Shown here piece by piece: positions 45,904-55,594 of a DNA stretch of 64,000 nucleotides; position 1 is the stretch's first letter; every line of letters begins with the position of its first letter. The stretch is from Phycicoccus sp. Soil748 (GTDB lineage: Bacteria > Actinomycetota > Actinomycetes > Actinomycetales > Dermatophilaceae): positions 433,224 to 497,223 of the forward strand of contig NZ_LMSC01000005.1 in NCBI RefSeq assembly GCF_001428025.1, in the 5' to 3' direction. A program made the position numbers and the translations under genes. A model generated the notes under the pieces. That model was not told where the DNA came from, made no database searches, and was given only the letters and a program-made list of their open reading frames with translations.

Positions 45904-46599
45904 TCAGCGCAGGAGCGACGCTCCCTGCTGGAAGAAGGCCAGCACGGCGTCGGCGCTCCCCAGGTCGCGCAGCGGGCGGGCGGCTCCGAAACTGGCGTTC
46001 CAGAACCGTCCGTGCACGGGTTCCCACGGCCCGACGTACGCGTAGGGGGTGGCGATCGTGGCGTCACCGGGGGAGACGCCGTAGTTGGCCCGGTCGACGG
46101 TGACGGCGATGTCGAAGTGCTCCGGCCACAGGACGGGCCGCTCGCCAGGTGCCAGGGCCCGCAGTGCCGTGTCGCCCCACGAGAAGGCCTGCGAGACCTC
46201 CTCCGCGGCGGCAGGGTCGACCACCAGCCGCTCGTCCGCGGACACGCCGGGTCCGTCGTCGTAGACGCCAGGAGCGGCAGCGGTGAGGCCGAGCTCCGTC
46301 GCCAGCTCGGCGCAGGTGCGACCGTGGATGGCACACCGTCGCCCCGACCCGTGGACCAGCTCACCGCCCTCGACGCGCAGGACAGGGTCGGCCACGGTGG
46401 CCCAGCCGCCCGGGACGGCGCGCAGTTCGATCGAGCCGCTCACCGCGTACTGCGGACCGGCGAGGACGAGCTCGGCGACGCCGTGCAGCGAGCGCCGGGT
46501 GCGGGCGAAGGAGCCCGCATCGACGTCCTTGTCAACGTCCTTGCCCACGTACCCGTCCACGTCCTTCTCCGCGTCACTGTCCACGTCCCCAGTGTGCAT
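45904..46599 (-). CDS. conserved-looking protein of unknown function, upstream of GH57
   Basis: 231 residues from ATG 46599. The first 28 residues are acidic DVD/KDVD repeats, encoded by a degenerate GTCCACGTC-like DNA repeat, and may be a poorly conserved tail. The rest has VAELVLAGPQYAVSGSIELRAVPGGWATV, GRRCAIHGRTCAELATELGL and HFDIAVTVDRANYGVSPGDA, a beta-rich fold without an enzyme motif I know. It reads like a metal-independent binding protein, but no function can be named. It is 16 bases before the GH57 gene and divergent from arfB (26 bases). Confidence 0.72.
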   Translation of the reverse strand: MHTGDVDSDAEKDVDGYVGKDVDKDVDAGSFARTRRSLHGVAELVLAGPQYAVSGSIELRAVPGGWATVADPVLRVEGGELVHGSGRRCAIHGRTCAELATELGLTAAAPGVYDDGPGVSADERLVVDPAAAEEVSQAFSWGDTALRALAPGERPVLWPEHFDIAVTVDRANYGVSPGDATIATPYAYVGPWEPVHGRFWNASFGAARPLRDLGSADAVLAFFQQGASLLR

Positions 46600-46625
46600 G
46601 GTCCCGGGTGTGGTGGAGTGGGCTC

Positions 46626-47111
46626 GTGACCTTGCCCTCGGCCGGCCGGCCCCAGCCCGGAGCCGCCCTCCTCGTGGCTCCGGGACCCGGGCTGCCCCGG
46701 GGACTGCGCATCGATGCCGGCGAGCTGACCGAACGGTTCTCCCGCTCGTCCGGCCCCGGGGGCCAGGGCGTCAACACCACCGACAGCAGGGTGGAGCTCG
46801 AGTTCGACCCGTCGACCTCCGCCGCGGTGGCCACCCTGCCGGACGAGGTCCGCGAACGTCTGCTCGCCCGGCTCCGCCCGCACCTGGTCGGCGGCAGGCT
46901 CCTCGTGGTCGCCTCTGAGCACCGGGCCCAGCGGCAGAACCGCATCGCCGCCCGCCGGCGCCTCGTGACCCTCCTGCGTGAGGCCGCAGCCCCCGAGCCG
47001 CCGCCGCGGCGGGCGACCCGCCCCACCCTCGGCTCACGCCGACGCCGGCTCGAGGACAAGAAGCGGCGCGGGCAGGTGAAGGCAGGGCGGCGCTCCAGCG
47101 GCGACGCCTGA
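46626..47111 (+). CDS. arfB: peptidyl-tRNA hydrolase ArfB (release-factor-like)
   Basis: 161 residues from GTG 46626. SRSSGPGGQGVNTTDSRVEL carries the GGQ catalytic motif with its flanking residues, and the C-terminus is a Lys/Arg-rich tail (RRRRLEDKKRRGQVKAGRR) that in ArfB (YaeJ) enters the empty mRNA channel of stalled ribosomes. It hydrolyses peptidyl-tRNA on ribosomes that lack a stop codon. TGGAGT 6 bases before the GTG may be a -10 of a leaderless mRNA. Short divergent spacer to the unknown gene. Confidence 0.9.
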   Translation: MTLPSAGRPQPGAALLVAPGPGLPRGLRIDAGELTERFSRSSGPGGQGVNTTDSRVELEFDPSTSAAVATLPDEVRERLLARLRPHLVGGRLLVVASEHRAQRQNRIAARRRLVTLLREAAAPEPPPRRATRPTLGSRRRRLEDKKRRGQVKAGRRSSGDA

Positions 47112-47288
47112 GCGGCTCCGTCCCCACGCGGTTCCCCATCCGGAAGGCGGCGTGGTGGCCGGGTGTGCAGCCCCGTCGCCCACCCGTGGTGAGCGTCACG
47201 CGCTGCTGACATGCCCATTCGGAGCACGGGCTGTAAGGATGGCACCTGACCTCATCTCAATCCCTACCTGGAAGAGGACGATCAGCGC

Positions 47289-48071
47289 ATGAACATCGTC
47301 GTCTGCGTGAAATACGTGCCGGACGCACAGTCCGACCGCACCTTCAACGACTCCGACAACACCACCGACCGCGTCGGTGTCGACGGTCTCCTGTCCGAGC
47401 TCGACGAGTACGCCGTCGAGGAAGCCCTCAAGATCGTCGAAGCCGGCGAGGGCGAGGTGACCGTGCTGACGGTCGGCCCCGACCAGGCCGCCGACGCCCT
47501 GAAGAAGGCGCTGCAGATGGGCGCGCACCAGGCCGTCCACGTCAACGACGCCGCGATCCACGGCTCCGACTCCGTGGCCACCTCGCTGGTGCTCGCGGAG
47601 GCCGTGAAGAAGATCGGCACCCCCGACCTCGTGATGACCGGTATGGCGTCCACCGACGGCACCATGAGCGTCGTCCCGGCGATGCTCGCCGAGCGCCTCG
47701 GCCTGCCGCAGGTGACGTTCGCCTCCGAGCTGACCGTCGACGGGTCCACCGTGACGATCCGCCGCGACGGCGACGCCGCGTCCGAGACCATCGTCGCCTC
47801 GCTGCCCGCGCTGGTCTCCGTGACCGACCAGATCAACGAGCCGCGCTACCCCTCGTTCAAGGGGATCATGGCCGCGAAGAAGAAGCCCGTGCAGACCTGG
47901 TCGCTCGCCGACCTCGGCGTCGACCCGTCGCAGGTCGGCCTCGACGCCGCCTGGACCAAGGTGGAGTCGTTCACCAAGCGCCCGCCGCGCGAGCAGGGCC
48001 AGATCGTCACCGACGAGGGTGACGGCGGCGCCAAGCTCGCGGAGTTCCTGTCCGCGCAGAAGTTCGTCTGA
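47289..48071 (+). CDS. etfB: electron transfer flavoprotein beta subunit
   Basis: 260 residues. MNIVVCVKYVPDAQSDRTFN at the N-terminus and DLVMTGMASTDGTMSVVPAMLAERLGLP, seen here in separate halves, are the EtfB/FixA signature, and VTDQINEPRYPSFKGIMAAKKKP is the EtfB C-terminal recognition loop. With EtfA it carries electrons from acyl-CoA dehydrogenases to the respiratory chain. A 177-base spacer upstream holds a TAAGGAT -10-like element at 47234-47240. etfA follows after 31 bases with its own strong ribosome site. Confidence 0.96.
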   Translation: MNIVVCVKYVPDAQSDRTFNDSDNTTDRVGVDGLLSELDEYAVEEALKIVEAGEGEVTVLTVGPDQAADALKKALQMGAHQAVHVNDAAIHGSDSVATSLVLAEAVKKIGTPDLVMTGMASTDGTMSVVPAMLAERLGLPQVTFASELTVDGSTVTIRRDGDAASETIVASLPALVSVTDQINEPRYPSFKGIMAAKKKPVQTWSLADLGVDPSQVGLDAAWTKVESFTKRPPREQGQIVTDEGDGGAKLAEFLSAQKFV

Positions 48072-48102
48072 GCCGGCCAGAGACAGAAGGAAAGGAACAC
48101 CC

Positions 48103-49062
48103 ATGGCTGAAGTACTCGTCCTGGTCGACCACGCGAACGGCACCGTCCGCAAGACCACCGCTGAGCTCCTGACCATCGCCCGCCGCCTCGGCGAGCCCTC
48201 CGCCGTCTTCGTCGGCGAGGGCTTCGAGGCCGCCAAGGAGGCGCTCGCGAAGTACGGCGCGGAGAAGGTGTACCGCGTCGAGTCCGCCGACGTCACCGAC
48301 CACCTCGTGGCCCCGCAGGCCGAGGTGCTCGCGCAGCTCGTCGCCTCCGCCTCGCCCGCCGCGGTGCTCATCCCGAGCAACTCCGCCGGCAAGGAGATCG
48401 CCGCGCGCCTGGCCATCAAGACCGAGTCGGGCCTGATCACCGACGCCGTCGACGTGCAGGCCGGTGAGGGCGGTGGCGTCAAGACGGTGCAGTCCGTCTT
48501 CGCCGGGTCCTACTCCGTCACCTCGACGGTCACCAAGGGCACGCCCATCGTCACGGTCAAGCCCAACTCGGCCGCCCCCGAGGAGGCCGCGGGAGCCGCT
48601 GCCGACGAGGTCGTCGAGGTGAGCATCTCCGACGCCGCCAAGGCCGCGAAGATCACCGAGTCCAAGCCCAAGGAGGCCACCGGCCGTCCCGAGCTGACCG
48701 AGGCCGCCATCGTCGTCTCCGGCGGTCGTGGCACCGGCGGCGACTTCTCCAAGGTCGAGGAGTTCGCCGACTCGCTCGGCGCCGCCGTCGGTGCGTCCCG
48801 TGCCGCGGTGGACGCCGGCTGGTACCCGCACACCTCGCAGGTCGGGCAGACCGGCAAGCAGGTGTCGCCGCAGCTCTACGTCGCGTGCGGCATCTCCGGC
48901 GCCATCCAGCACCGGGCCGGCATGCAGACCTCGAAGACCATCGTCGCCGTCAACAAGGACGAGGAGGCGCCGATCTTCGAGCTCGTCGACTTCGGCGTCG
49001 TCGGCGACCTGTTCACCGTGCTGCCCCAGGCCACCGAGAAGGTGCAGGCGGCGAAGGGCTAG
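48103..49062 (+). CDS. etfA: electron transfer flavoprotein alpha subunit
   Basis: 319 residues from ATG 48103, preceded by AAGGAAAGGAA. The FAD-binding C-terminal half has [56 protein letters not shown] and [20 protein letters not shown]. It forms the heterodimer with EtfB. The operon ends in a strong hairpin at 49077-49115. No acyl-CoA dehydrogenase lies in the window, so partners are encoded elsewhere. Confidence 0.96.
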   Translation: MAEVLVLVDHANGTVRKTTAELLTIARRLGEPSAVFVGEGFEAAKEALAKYGAEKVYRVESADVTDHLVAPQAEVLAQLVASASPAAVLIPSNSAGKEIAARLAIKTESGLITDAVDVQAGEGGGVKTVQSVFAGSYSVTSTVTKGTPIVTVKPNSAAPEEAAGAAADEVVEVSISDAAKAAKITESKPKEATGRPELTEAAIVVSGGRGTGGDFSKVEEFADSLGAAVGASRAAVDAGWYPHTSQVGQTGKQVSPQLYVACGISGAIQHRAGMQTSKTIVAVNKDEEAPIFELVDFGVVGDLFTVLPQATEKVQAAKG

Positions 49063-49076
49063 CCCGCCGCCACCGC

Positions 49077-49115
49077 TCGAAGGGCCCCCGACCACACCGG
49101 TCGGGGGCCCTTCGA
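49077..49115. terminator. 17-bp hairpin after etfA
   Basis: Perfect 17-bp arms 49077-49093 and 49099-49115 with a 5-base loop lie 14 bases after the etfA stop. The GNAT gene on the minus strand ends at 49202, so the hairpin may serve both units. Confidence 0.85.
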
Positions 49116-49201
49116 CGCATGGCGCGTGGGCTCCATACGCCGCCGGCCTGTCTCGGTGAGCGCGAGGTGTCGCCATGGGACCGTGGTTCCGGCATTCGCG
49201 C

Positions 49202-50047
49202 TCACCCAGCGTGCCAGACCCAGTTCTGCCGGACGTAGAGGTCACGGAAGCCCGCGCGGCGCATGTTGTGCAGCGACGGGTTGTGCTGTCCCTCGCCCTC
49301 GGCCCAGGTCTCGGCCACCATCAGGCGCGCCCCTGCTGCCCTGGCGAGCTCGACCCGGCGGTGGAAGAAGGTGGACTGGGCGCCGCGGCCCCGGGCCTTC
49401 TCCAGCGTGGCGGCCCCGCAGAACGACGCGAGGTCGCCGTTGAGGTAGAGGTTGGCCCCCGCTACGACCTCGTCCCCGTCCCACGCGGCCAGGGGGTGGA
49501 AGGACGGGTTGTCGAGCACCGCGGCGACCATGTCGGCGAGGGGTCCGACCGGCATCCCGAAGCCCACGCAGTACACCTCGCCCCACGCCCTGGCGTCCTC
49601 GCGGGTCACGGGTCCGACACGCAGGTCGGTGGTTGCCCCAGGTGCGGGCGCGGCGTCACGGACGAGCTTGACCCAGCTGCTCCCCGCCACGATCCCGTGG
49701 GCTGCGCAGAGGTCGTCCCAGTCCTGCGGCAGGGCCTGGGGCGCGACCTGCAGGCAGGCCACGCCGCTCCCGCTGTCGCGGTAGAAGTCGAGGACGGAGT
49801 CCAGCACCTGCCCGGTGACCGGCTCGGTGAGGCCCAGACCGAGCGACTTGTTCCAGTAGCCGCCGGCGGGGTCGTGGCGCATGGCCAGGGCGACCCCTCC
49901 GGCGATGCGGGTGGTCGAGATCCCGAGCTCTCGCGCCACGTGCGGCGGCGCCCCCGACTCGAGCGCGTACATGAACTCGGCCTCGGCGGTCTCCGCGTCG
50001 GCGCACTCCGAAGCGGTGGGTGCGGCAGGCGGTGTCGCGTCGTCCAT
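49202..50047 (-). CDS. GNAT family N-acetyltransferase
   Basis: 281 residues from ATG 50047. The N-terminal domain (about 1-135) is GNAT-like but lacks the acetyl-CoA motif; the C-terminal one has LRVGPVTREDARAW, GDLASFCGAATLEKARGRGAQSTFFHRR, with RGRGAQS as the acetyl-CoA loop, and NMRRAGFRDLYVRQNW. The substrate is unknown. The position near etfBA and iscS matches that of Rv3027c in M. tuberculosis as I recall it, which supports a conserved, not accessory, gene. Confidence 0.85.
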   Translation of the reverse strand: MDDATPPAAPTASECADAETAEAEFMYALESGAPPHVARELGISTTRIAGGVALAMRHDPAGGYWNKSLGLGLTEPVTGQVLDSVLDFYRDSGSGVACLQVAPQALPQDWDDLCAAHGIVAGSSWVKLVRDAAPAPGATTDLRVGPVTREDARAWGEVYCVGFGMPVGPLADMVAAVLDNPSFHPLAAWDGDEVVAGANLYLNGDLASFCGAATLEKARGRGAQSTFFHRRVELARAAGARLMVAETWAEGEGQHNPSLHNMRRAGFRDLYVRQNWVWHAG

Positions 50048-50191
50048 GGGGCCTCCTGCTCGGGACGCTCAGCAGGCAGCGTAGGTCCGGGCCGCGGTGG
50101 CGGGATCCGCCGAAGGGACGACCACGACGGCACCGCGACCCTGTACCCGCGACCCGTACCCGCGATCCCGTACGAGCGACCCCCGAACGCA

Positions 50192-50227
50192 CGAACGCCC
50201 CGGACCACGCGCGATCCGGGGCGTTCG
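50192..50227. terminator. hairpin downstream of S8 protease gene
   Basis: Arms 50192-50204 and 50215-50227 form a perfect 13-bp stem with a 10-base loop, 23 bases after the minus-strand protease stop at 50251. The spacer 50048-50191 holds short near-repeats of GTACCCGCGA/TCCC and no gene. Confidence 0.75.
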
Positions 50228-50250
50228 GCGTCACTCCGCCGGGTTGGTGG

Positions 50251-51702
50251 TCAGCGGAGGGCAGTGGCGGCCGCGGCGACGTCGACCAGGCCGTGGCCCT
50301 TGTCGAAGCTCGTCGTGCCGTTGGTGCCGTTCTCGTAGGGGGCGCCGTCGGTGTACTTGTACGCCGTCGACTCGATGGCGGCCTCGACCTGCGCCGGGGT
50401 CGCGGACGGGTTCGCCTGGAACAGCTGGGCGACGATGCCCGCGATGTGCGGGGTGGCCATCGAGGTGCCGCTGATGGTGTTGTAGTCGCCGCCGTCCTTG
50501 GGGTCGAGGCCCGTGGTGCAGATCGGCAGGTAGATGCGGCACGAGCTCGTGATGTCCTCACCCGGGGCCGAGATGTCGGGGTAGGTCGACTGGTCGCCAG
50601 CCTTGCCACGGCTGGAGAAGTCGGAGACGGTGCCGTTGCGGGTGCCGGTGTTCTGGTCGAAGTACGACGCGACGGACAGGATGCCGGGGGTCGGGTCCAT
50701 GCCGGGCGGGTTGGACAGCGAGGCCGAGCCGTCGCCGCCGTCGTTGCCGTTGGCCCAGACCGTCACCACGCCCTCCTTGACGAGCTGGCGCTGCAGCTTG
50801 ACGGTCGCCGAGTTCGGGTCGAACGCGCCACCGCCGGTGGGGCCGTAGGAGTTGCTGGTCACCTTGATGGGCGGGCACTTCGCCGCCGGCACCGAGGCGC
50901 CACAGGGAGCGCCATGGTTCTCGAGCACCCAGTTGAGGGCGGCGTCCGCGCCGACGATGAACAGCACGGCACCCGTGCTGATGCTCACCAGGCTCGAGCC
51001 CGGGGCGGCGCCGTGCATCTTCGTGCCGTCGGACAGGGTGACGTCGCGGCCGGCGACGATGCCGTTGACGTGCATGCCGTGGCCGCCGACCGACAGCAGG
51101 TCGGTGTTGAGCGAGCCCGCGTCGACCGGTGCGCACGTGCTCTCGGTGAGCGGTTCGCACACCATCTTGAGGTTCTTCACCACGGCCGAGGAGCCGTCGG
51201 GGTTCTTCAGGAACGGGTGGCTGGGGTCGACGCCGGAGTCGATGACGGCGACGGAGACGCCCTTGCCGTCGAGGCTGGTGCCGTCGGCGCCGCTGAGGGT
51301 GTTGCGCGCCTCCTCGCCGCGGGTGGCGACGTTGGAGGTGGCGAGGGTCATCTGGATGGGCTGGTTGCCCTCGACGTAGGTGACGCCCGGCTGGGCGCGC
51401 ACTGCCTGAACCTGGGCGGGCAGCCCGGTGGCGACGACCACGCCGATCTTGTCGAACGTCGTCACCTGACGCAGGCCCGCCGCGGAGACGGCCCGCTGCG
51501 CGGCGGCGGTGTCCGTCCCGTGGACGAGCACGGTGGTCGGGGTGGCGGCCTGGAGCACGCCGAGCTGGGTGGTGAGCCACGGCTGGACGGGTGCCAGGGG
51601 CTGTCCGGCGGGCAGCAGCCCGGCCGAGGCGGGGGCGGCGAGGGCCACGGTGGCCAGCGCGGCGGCGGCGAGGGCGGCTCTGGTTCTTCTCACGGTGCGC
51701 AT
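50251..51702 (-). CDS. secreted S8 (subtilisin-like) serine protease
   Basis: 483 residues. A signal peptide (ALAAAALATVALAAPASA, cleavage near residue 27) is followed by an I9-like propeptide to about residue 120 and the peptidase domain: Asp155 in VIDSGVDPSHPF, His208 in GGHGMHVNG, oxyanion Asn284 in NSYGPTGGG and Ser414 in GTSMATPHIAG. All four residues are present, so it should be active outside the cell. No cell-wall anchor or C-terminal extension is seen. Monocistronic with a hairpin terminator; divergent from iscS. Confidence 0.94.
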   Translation of the reverse strand: MRTVRRTRAALAAAALATVALAAPASAGLLPAGQPLAPVQPWLTTQLGVLQAATPTTVLVHGTDTAAAQRAVSAAGLRQVTTFDKIGVVVATGLPAQVQAVRAQPGVTYVEGNQPIQMTLATSNVATRGEEARNTLSGADGTSLDGKGVSVAVIDSGVDPSHPFLKNPDGSSAVVKNLKMVCEPLTESTCAPVDAGSLNTDLLSVGGHGMHVNGIVAGRDVTLSDGTKMHGAAPGSSLVSISTGAVLFIVGADAALNWVLENHGAPCGASVPAAKCPPIKVTSNSYGPTGGGAFDPNSATVKLQRQLVKEGVVTVWANGNDGGDGSASLSNPPGMDPTPGILSVASYFDQNTGTRNGTVSDFSSRGKAGDQSTYPDISAPGEDITSSCRIYLPICTTGLDPKDGGDYNTISGTSMATPHIAGIVAQLFQANPSATPAQVEAAIESTAYKYTDGAPYENGTNGTTSFDKGHGLVDVAAAATALR

Positions 51703-51856
51703 GCGGTTCCCTTCGAGGAGCGACCAGCATCGGTGGTGGTCGGCCGTACCCGGTCCAACGACGGCCCGCGGACGTGGTTACGCCCCTCGCGGGTATGGGA
51801 CTGGTCAGGAACCGCCGGCCCGTGCTCGCGCCGTACGGGATCCCCGCGGTCACGCG

Positions 51857-51862
51857 TAAACT
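51857..51862 (+). promoter_or_regulatory. -10 hexamer of iscS promoter
   Basis: TAAACT lies 6 bases before the GTG at 51869, suggesting a leaderless iscS-mnmA transcript. No clear -35 is visible. Confidence 0.5.
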
Positions 51863-51868
51863 CTGCTG

Positions 51869-53053
51869 GTGCCCGCCTACCTCGACCACGCCGCGACCAC
51901 GCCGATGCTCCCGTCGGCCGCTGCGGCGATGACCGAGCAGCTGGCGGTCACCGGCAACGCGTCCTCGCTGCACACCAGCGGCCGCCTCGCGCGCCGGGTC
52001 GTCGAGGAGTCCCGCGAGCGGATCGCAAGGGCGCTGGGGGCGCGGCCGTCCGAGGTCGTCTTCACCTCCGGGGGCACCGAGTCCGACAACCTCGCGGTCG
52101 CCGGCACGTGGACCGCCCGCCGGGACGCCGATCCTGCACGGATCCGCATCATCGCCAGCGCCATCGAGCACCACGCCGTGCTCGACTGCGTCGACCACCT
52201 CGTCAGCCACGAGGGGGCCAAGGTCACCTGGGTCGAGCCGGATCCCGCCGGGGTCGTCACGGTCGACGCCGTCCGCGCCGCCATCGACGAGGATCCCGGC
52301 TCGGTCGCGCTCGTGACCGTGATGTGGGCCAACAACGAGGTCGGGACCATCCAGCCGGTGGCGCAGCTCGCCGCGCTCGCCCACGAGCACGGCGTCCCCT
52401 TCCACAGCGACGCCGTGCAGGCCGCCGGCCACGTGCCGGTCGACTTCGCCGGCAGCGGGCTCGACCTCATGACCGTCACCGGGCACAAGGTCGGCGGGCC
52501 GCTCGGCGTGGGTGCGCTCGTCGTCAAGCGCGACGCGGTGCTCGTGCCGCAGACGTTCGGAGGTGGGCAGGAGCGCCAGGTGCGCAGCGGCACCCTGGAC
52601 GTGCCGGCGATCCGGGCGTTCGCCGTGGCACTGGAGGAGTCGGTCCGTGCCCTCGACACCGAGACCCCGCGCCTGGTGGCCTTGCGCGACCGGATCGTCA
52701 CCTCCGCCGTCGACATGGGCTACGACATCAGCGTGACCGGCGCGTGGGAGCCAGGTGACGCCGTACGCCGCCTGCCCGGCAACGCCCACCTCCTCGTCCC
52801 GGGCTGCGAGGGTGACTCGCTGCTCTACCTGCTCGACGCCGCCGGGGTGGAGTGCTCCACCGGCTCGGCGTGCCAGGCAGGCGTGCCCCAGCCGTCGCAC
52901 GTCCTCCTCGCGATGGGGCTGCCGGAAAGCTCCGCGCGTGGCGCCCTGCGGCTCACCCTCGGGCACACCTCGACCGACGCCGACGTCGACGCCCTGCTCG
53001 CAGCGCTCCCCGCGGCGGTCGAGCGCGCCCGGCGGGCCAGCGGGGCGAGCTGA
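51869..53053 (+). CDS. iscS: cysteine desulfurase (IscS/NifS family)
   Basis: 394 residues from GTG 51869. [14 protein letters not shown] opens the PLP-fold; Lys207 in [12 protein letters not shown] binds PLP and Cys335 in [11 protein letters not shown] is the persulfide cysteine. The enzyme takes sulfur from cysteine for Fe-S clusters and, with the next gene, tRNA thiolation. The stop shares a base with the mnmA start (TGATG). The iscS-mnmA order is the same as in mycobacteria (Rv3025c-Rv3024c), supporting the sulfur relay role. Confidence 0.95.
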   Translation: MPAYLDHAATTPMLPSAAAAMTEQLAVTGNASSLHTSGRLARRVVEESRERIARALGARPSEVVFTSGGTESDNLAVAGTWTARRDADPARIRIIASAIEHHAVLDCVDHLVSHEGAKVTWVEPDPAGVVTVDAVRAAIDEDPGSVALVTVMWANNEVGTIQPVAQLAALAHEHGVPFHSDAVQAAGHVPVDFAGSGLDLMTVTGHKVGGPLGVGALVVKRDAVLVPQTFGGGQERQVRSGTLDVPAIRAFAVALEESVRALDTETPRLVALRDRIVTSAVDMGYDISVTGAWEPGDAVRRLPGNAHLLVPGCEGDSLLYLLDAAGVECSTGSACQAGVPQPSHVLLAMGLPESSARGALRLTLGHTSTDADVDALLAALPAAVERARRASGAS

Positions 53054-54138
53054 TGCGCGTCGTCGCCGCGATGTCAGGCGGCGTCGACTCCGCGGTGGCC
53101 GCCGCGCGGATGCTCGACGCGGGCCACGAGGTGGTGGGGGTGCACCTGGCCCTCTCGCAGAGCGCCGCGACGCTGCGCGAGTCGGCCCGCGGGTGCTGCA
53201 CGATCGAGGACGCGGGTGACGCGCGCCGCGTGGCCGACATGCTCGGGATCCCTTTCTACGTCTGGGACATGGCCGCGCGCTTCAAGCGCGACGTCATGGA
53301 GGACTTCGTGGCGGAGTACTCCGCCGGGCGCACCCCCAACCCGTGCCTGCGGTGCAACGAGAAGATCAAGTTCTCGGCGCTGCTGGACAAGGCGGTCGCC
53401 CTCGGGTTCGACGCGGTCGCCACGGGCCACTACGCCCAGGTGGTCGAGCGCCCCGACGGGGTGCGTGAGCTGCACCGGGCCGTAGACGCCGACAAGGACC
53501 AGTCCTACGTCCTCGGTGTCCTCGACGCCGACCAGCTGGCCCGCGCGTTCTTCCCCCTGGGCGACACCACGAAGCCCGACGTCCGCGCCGAGGCGAGGGA
53601 GCGGGGCTTCTACGTCGCGTCCAAGCCCGACTCCTACGACATCTGCTTCATCGCCGACGGCGACACCCGTGGCTGGCTGGCGCAGCGGCTGGGGGAGCAG
53701 CCCGGCGACATCGTCGACGCCGCCAGCGGTGACGTGGTCGGCTCGCACTCCGGGTCCTACGGCTACACGGTCGGCCAGCGGCGCGGTCTGGGCCTGCCCC
53801 GCTCCAGCCAGGACGGCGAGGCGCGCTACGTCGTTGGGGTCGACGCCGCGACCAACACCGTGACCATCGGCACCTCGGACCTGTTGGGGGTCAACGCGAT
53901 TCGCGGTGACCACGCCCGCTGGTGCGGCACGGCTCCCGAGGGCGTGGTGCAGGTCGGCGCGCAGGTCCGCGCGCACGGCGAGGAGGTGCCTGCCCAGGCC
54001 TGGGCTGCAGGTGGTGACGTCGAGGTGCGGCTTTCGACGCGGCTGCGCGGGGTCGCGCCGGGCCAGTCGGTCGTCCTGTACGACGGGACGCGGGTCATGG
54101 GTTCGGCCACGATCGCGTCGAGCTGGCTGGAGCGCTGA
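53053..54138 (+). CDS. mnmA: tRNA-specific 2-thiouridylase
   Basis: 361 residues from ATG 53053. PP-loop [10 protein letters not shown], the first catalytic Cys in [25 protein letters not shown] and the second Cys in [11 protein letters not shown] identify MnmA (TrmU), which thiolates U34 of Glu, Gln and Lys tRNAs. Sulfur comes from IscS, whose gene overlaps by one base. The YjbR-like gene follows after 5 bases. Confidence 0.96.
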   Translation: MRVVAAMSGGVDSAVAAARMLDAGHEVVGVHLALSQSAATLRESARGCCTIEDAGDARRVADMLGIPFYVWDMAARFKRDVMEDFVAEYSAGRTPNPCLRCNEKIKFSALLDKAVALGFDAVATGHYAQVVERPDGVRELHRAVDADKDQSYVLGVLDADQLARAFFPLGDTTKPDVRAEARERGFYVASKPDSYDICFIADGDTRGWLAQRLGEQPGDIVDAASGDVVGSHSGSYGYTVGQRRGLGLPRSSQDGEARYVVGVDAATNTVTIGTSDLLGVNAIRGDHARWCGTAPEGVVQVGAQVRAHGEEVPAQAWAAGGDVEVRLSTRLRGVAPGQSVVLYDGTRVMGSATIASSWLER

Positions 54139-54143
54139 GCGGT

Positions 54144-54527
54144 ATGGCATCGGGCGACGGGCGTGCGGGACCGCGCCTCGCCCGGGTCCGTGCGCTGTGC
54201 CTGGCCTTCCCCGCGACCGAGGAGCGCACCTCGCACGGTGAGCCATGCTGGTTCGCCGGCGGGAAGAAGATGTTCGTCATGGCCGCCCGGCGGCACCACG
54301 ACGAGCGGGTGGCGTTCTGGGCTGCTGCGCCCGAGGGCGTGCAGGGCTCGCTGGTCGCCGCGGAGCCGGAGCGCTACTTCCGGCCGCCCTACGTCGGGAC
54401 CCGTGGCTGGGTCGGGGTCTACCTGGACATCGAGGCGGTCGACTGGGACCGCGTCGCCGGGCTCGTCGAGGACGCCTGGCGGCAGGTCGCGCCGAGACGC
54501 CTGGTCGCCGAGCACGACGCCGGCTGA
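54144..54527 (+). CDS. MmcQ/YjbR family protein
   Basis: 127 residues. LCLAFPATEERTSHGEPCWFAGGKKMFVM, and GTRGWVGVYLDIEAVDWDRVAGLVEDAWRQVAP, each read here in parts, are the pattern of the small YjbR/MmcQ (CyaY-like fold) DNA-binding family. Function is unknown in most bacteria. It is 5 bases behind mnmA and may be made from the same transcript. Confidence 0.85.
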   Translation: MASGDGRAGPRLARVRALCLAFPATEERTSHGEPCWFAGGKKMFVMAARRHHDERVAFWAAAPEGVQGSLVAAEPERYFRPPYVGTRGWVGVYLDIEAVDWDRVAGLVEDAWRQVAPRRLVAEHDAG

Positions 54528-54589
54528 CCGCTCAGCTCGGGCAGGCTCCGCACGCCCCTGCCGTGACGGGGGCTGTCGGTGGCGCGGAC

Positions 54590-54595
54590 TAGAGT
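54590..54595 (+). promoter_or_regulatory. -10 hexamer before MetE-like gene
   Basis: TAGAGT, the same hexamer as upstream of the thiolase gene, is 7 bases before GTG 54603, so the transcript is probably leaderless. Confidence 0.5.
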
Positions 54596-54602
54596 CCTGC
54601 CC

Positions 54603-55589
54603 GTGGCGCGCGCAACCGGTATCGGCTCTCTTCCCGGCACCGACATCCGCGAGGCCCTGCGCGGTGTCCGCGAGATCCTCGCCGTCGACGACCACTTGCC
54701 CTACCTCCCAGAGCTGCCCGCACGAGGACCCGGCGCGGACATGGTCGGGCGTGCTGCGGGCCTGCTGGTGGACCTACCCGTGGACCTGCAGCCTGCCGGC
54801 TGGCGCCTGGTCGAGCGCCCGGGTCACGACGCGGCCCGCACGGCCGCCCTGTGGCGCCAGGACCTCGACGAGCTGGCCGAGGCGTTCGACGGCTGGGAGG
54901 GCGACCTCAAGCTGCAGTGCACCGGACCGTGGACCCTCGCTGCGAGCCTCGAGCTGACCCGTGGTGAGAAGGTCCTGGCCGACCCCGGCGCGGTCCGTGA
55001 CCTCACCGGCTCGCTGGCCGAGGGAATCCGCGTCCACCTCGACACCGTCCAGCGGCTCGTGCCCGGGGCGCGCCTGGTCCTGCAGGTCGACGAGCCCTCC
55101 CTGCCCGCGGTCCTGGCGGGGCACCTGCCGACCGCGTCCGGCTACGGCTCCCTGCGGGCGGTCGATCCCCAGCGCGCCATGAACGGGCTGCGCGACGTGC
55201 TGGCCGCCGCAGGCGAGCGGCCCACGGTCGTGCACTGCTGCGACCGCGCCGTACCCCTCCCCCTCCTGCGTGCCACGGGGGTCGGTGCGGTGGCGATGGA
55301 CGTCACCGACCTCACGCCGCAGCGGTGGGAGTCGGTCGCGGCGACGACGGAGGAGGGGGTCGCCCTCTGGGCCGGGTGCCTGGCCACCGACGGCTCGGGC
55401 ACCACCAAGGCCGCCGCCCAGCTCGTCGAGCGCGGATGGCGCGACGCAGGTCTGTCGCCGCGCGGCCTGGCCGACGTCGTCGCGACCCCGACCTGCGGGC
55501 TCGCCGGACTCACACCCCAGGGGGCCTGGGGCGTTCAACGCAGGGCGGTCGAGGTGGCCGCCGAATGGACCGAACGAGCCGAGGGCTGA
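54603..55589 (+). CDS. MetE-like (UROD/MetE superfamily) protein
   Basis: 328 residues from GTG 54603. TGIGSLPGTDIREALRGV and LVLQVDEPSLPAVLAGHLP match the C-terminal barrel of cobalamin-independent methionine synthase, and VVHCCDRAVPLPLL supplies a Cys-rich segment. It is half the size of MetE, lacks the N-terminal barrel and may be a methyltransfer or core-type protein such as Rv3015c, next to ligA in mycobacteria. Zn ligation by the usual His-Cys-Glu-Cys set is not confirmed. The EamA gene follows 5 bases after the stop. Confidence 0.8.
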   Translation: MARATGIGSLPGTDIREALRGVREILAVDDHLPYLPELPARGPGADMVGRAAGLLVDLPVDLQPAGWRLVERPGHDAARTAALWRQDLDELAEAFDGWEGDLKLQCTGPWTLAASLELTRGEKVLADPGAVRDLTGSLAEGIRVHLDTVQRLVPGARLVLQVDEPSLPAVLAGHLPTASGYGSLRAVDPQRAMNGLRDVLAAAGERPTVVHCCDRAVPLPLLRATGVGAVAMDVTDLTPQRWESVAATTEEGVALWAGCLATDGSGTTKAAAQLVERGWRDAGLSPRGLADVVATPTCGLAGLTPQGAWGVQRRAVEVAAEWTERAEG

Positions 55590-55594
55590 ACCGC

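Noticed and set aside
47112-47288. Riboswitch or small RNA before etfB
   Set aside because: I looked for conserved riboswitch-like stems and found only a -10-like TAAGGAT; no structure I could support.
54603-55589. Full cobalamin-independent methionine synthase (metE)
   Set aside because: Only about 330 residues corresponding to one barrel; the N-terminal half of MetE is absent, so the gene symbol is not justified.
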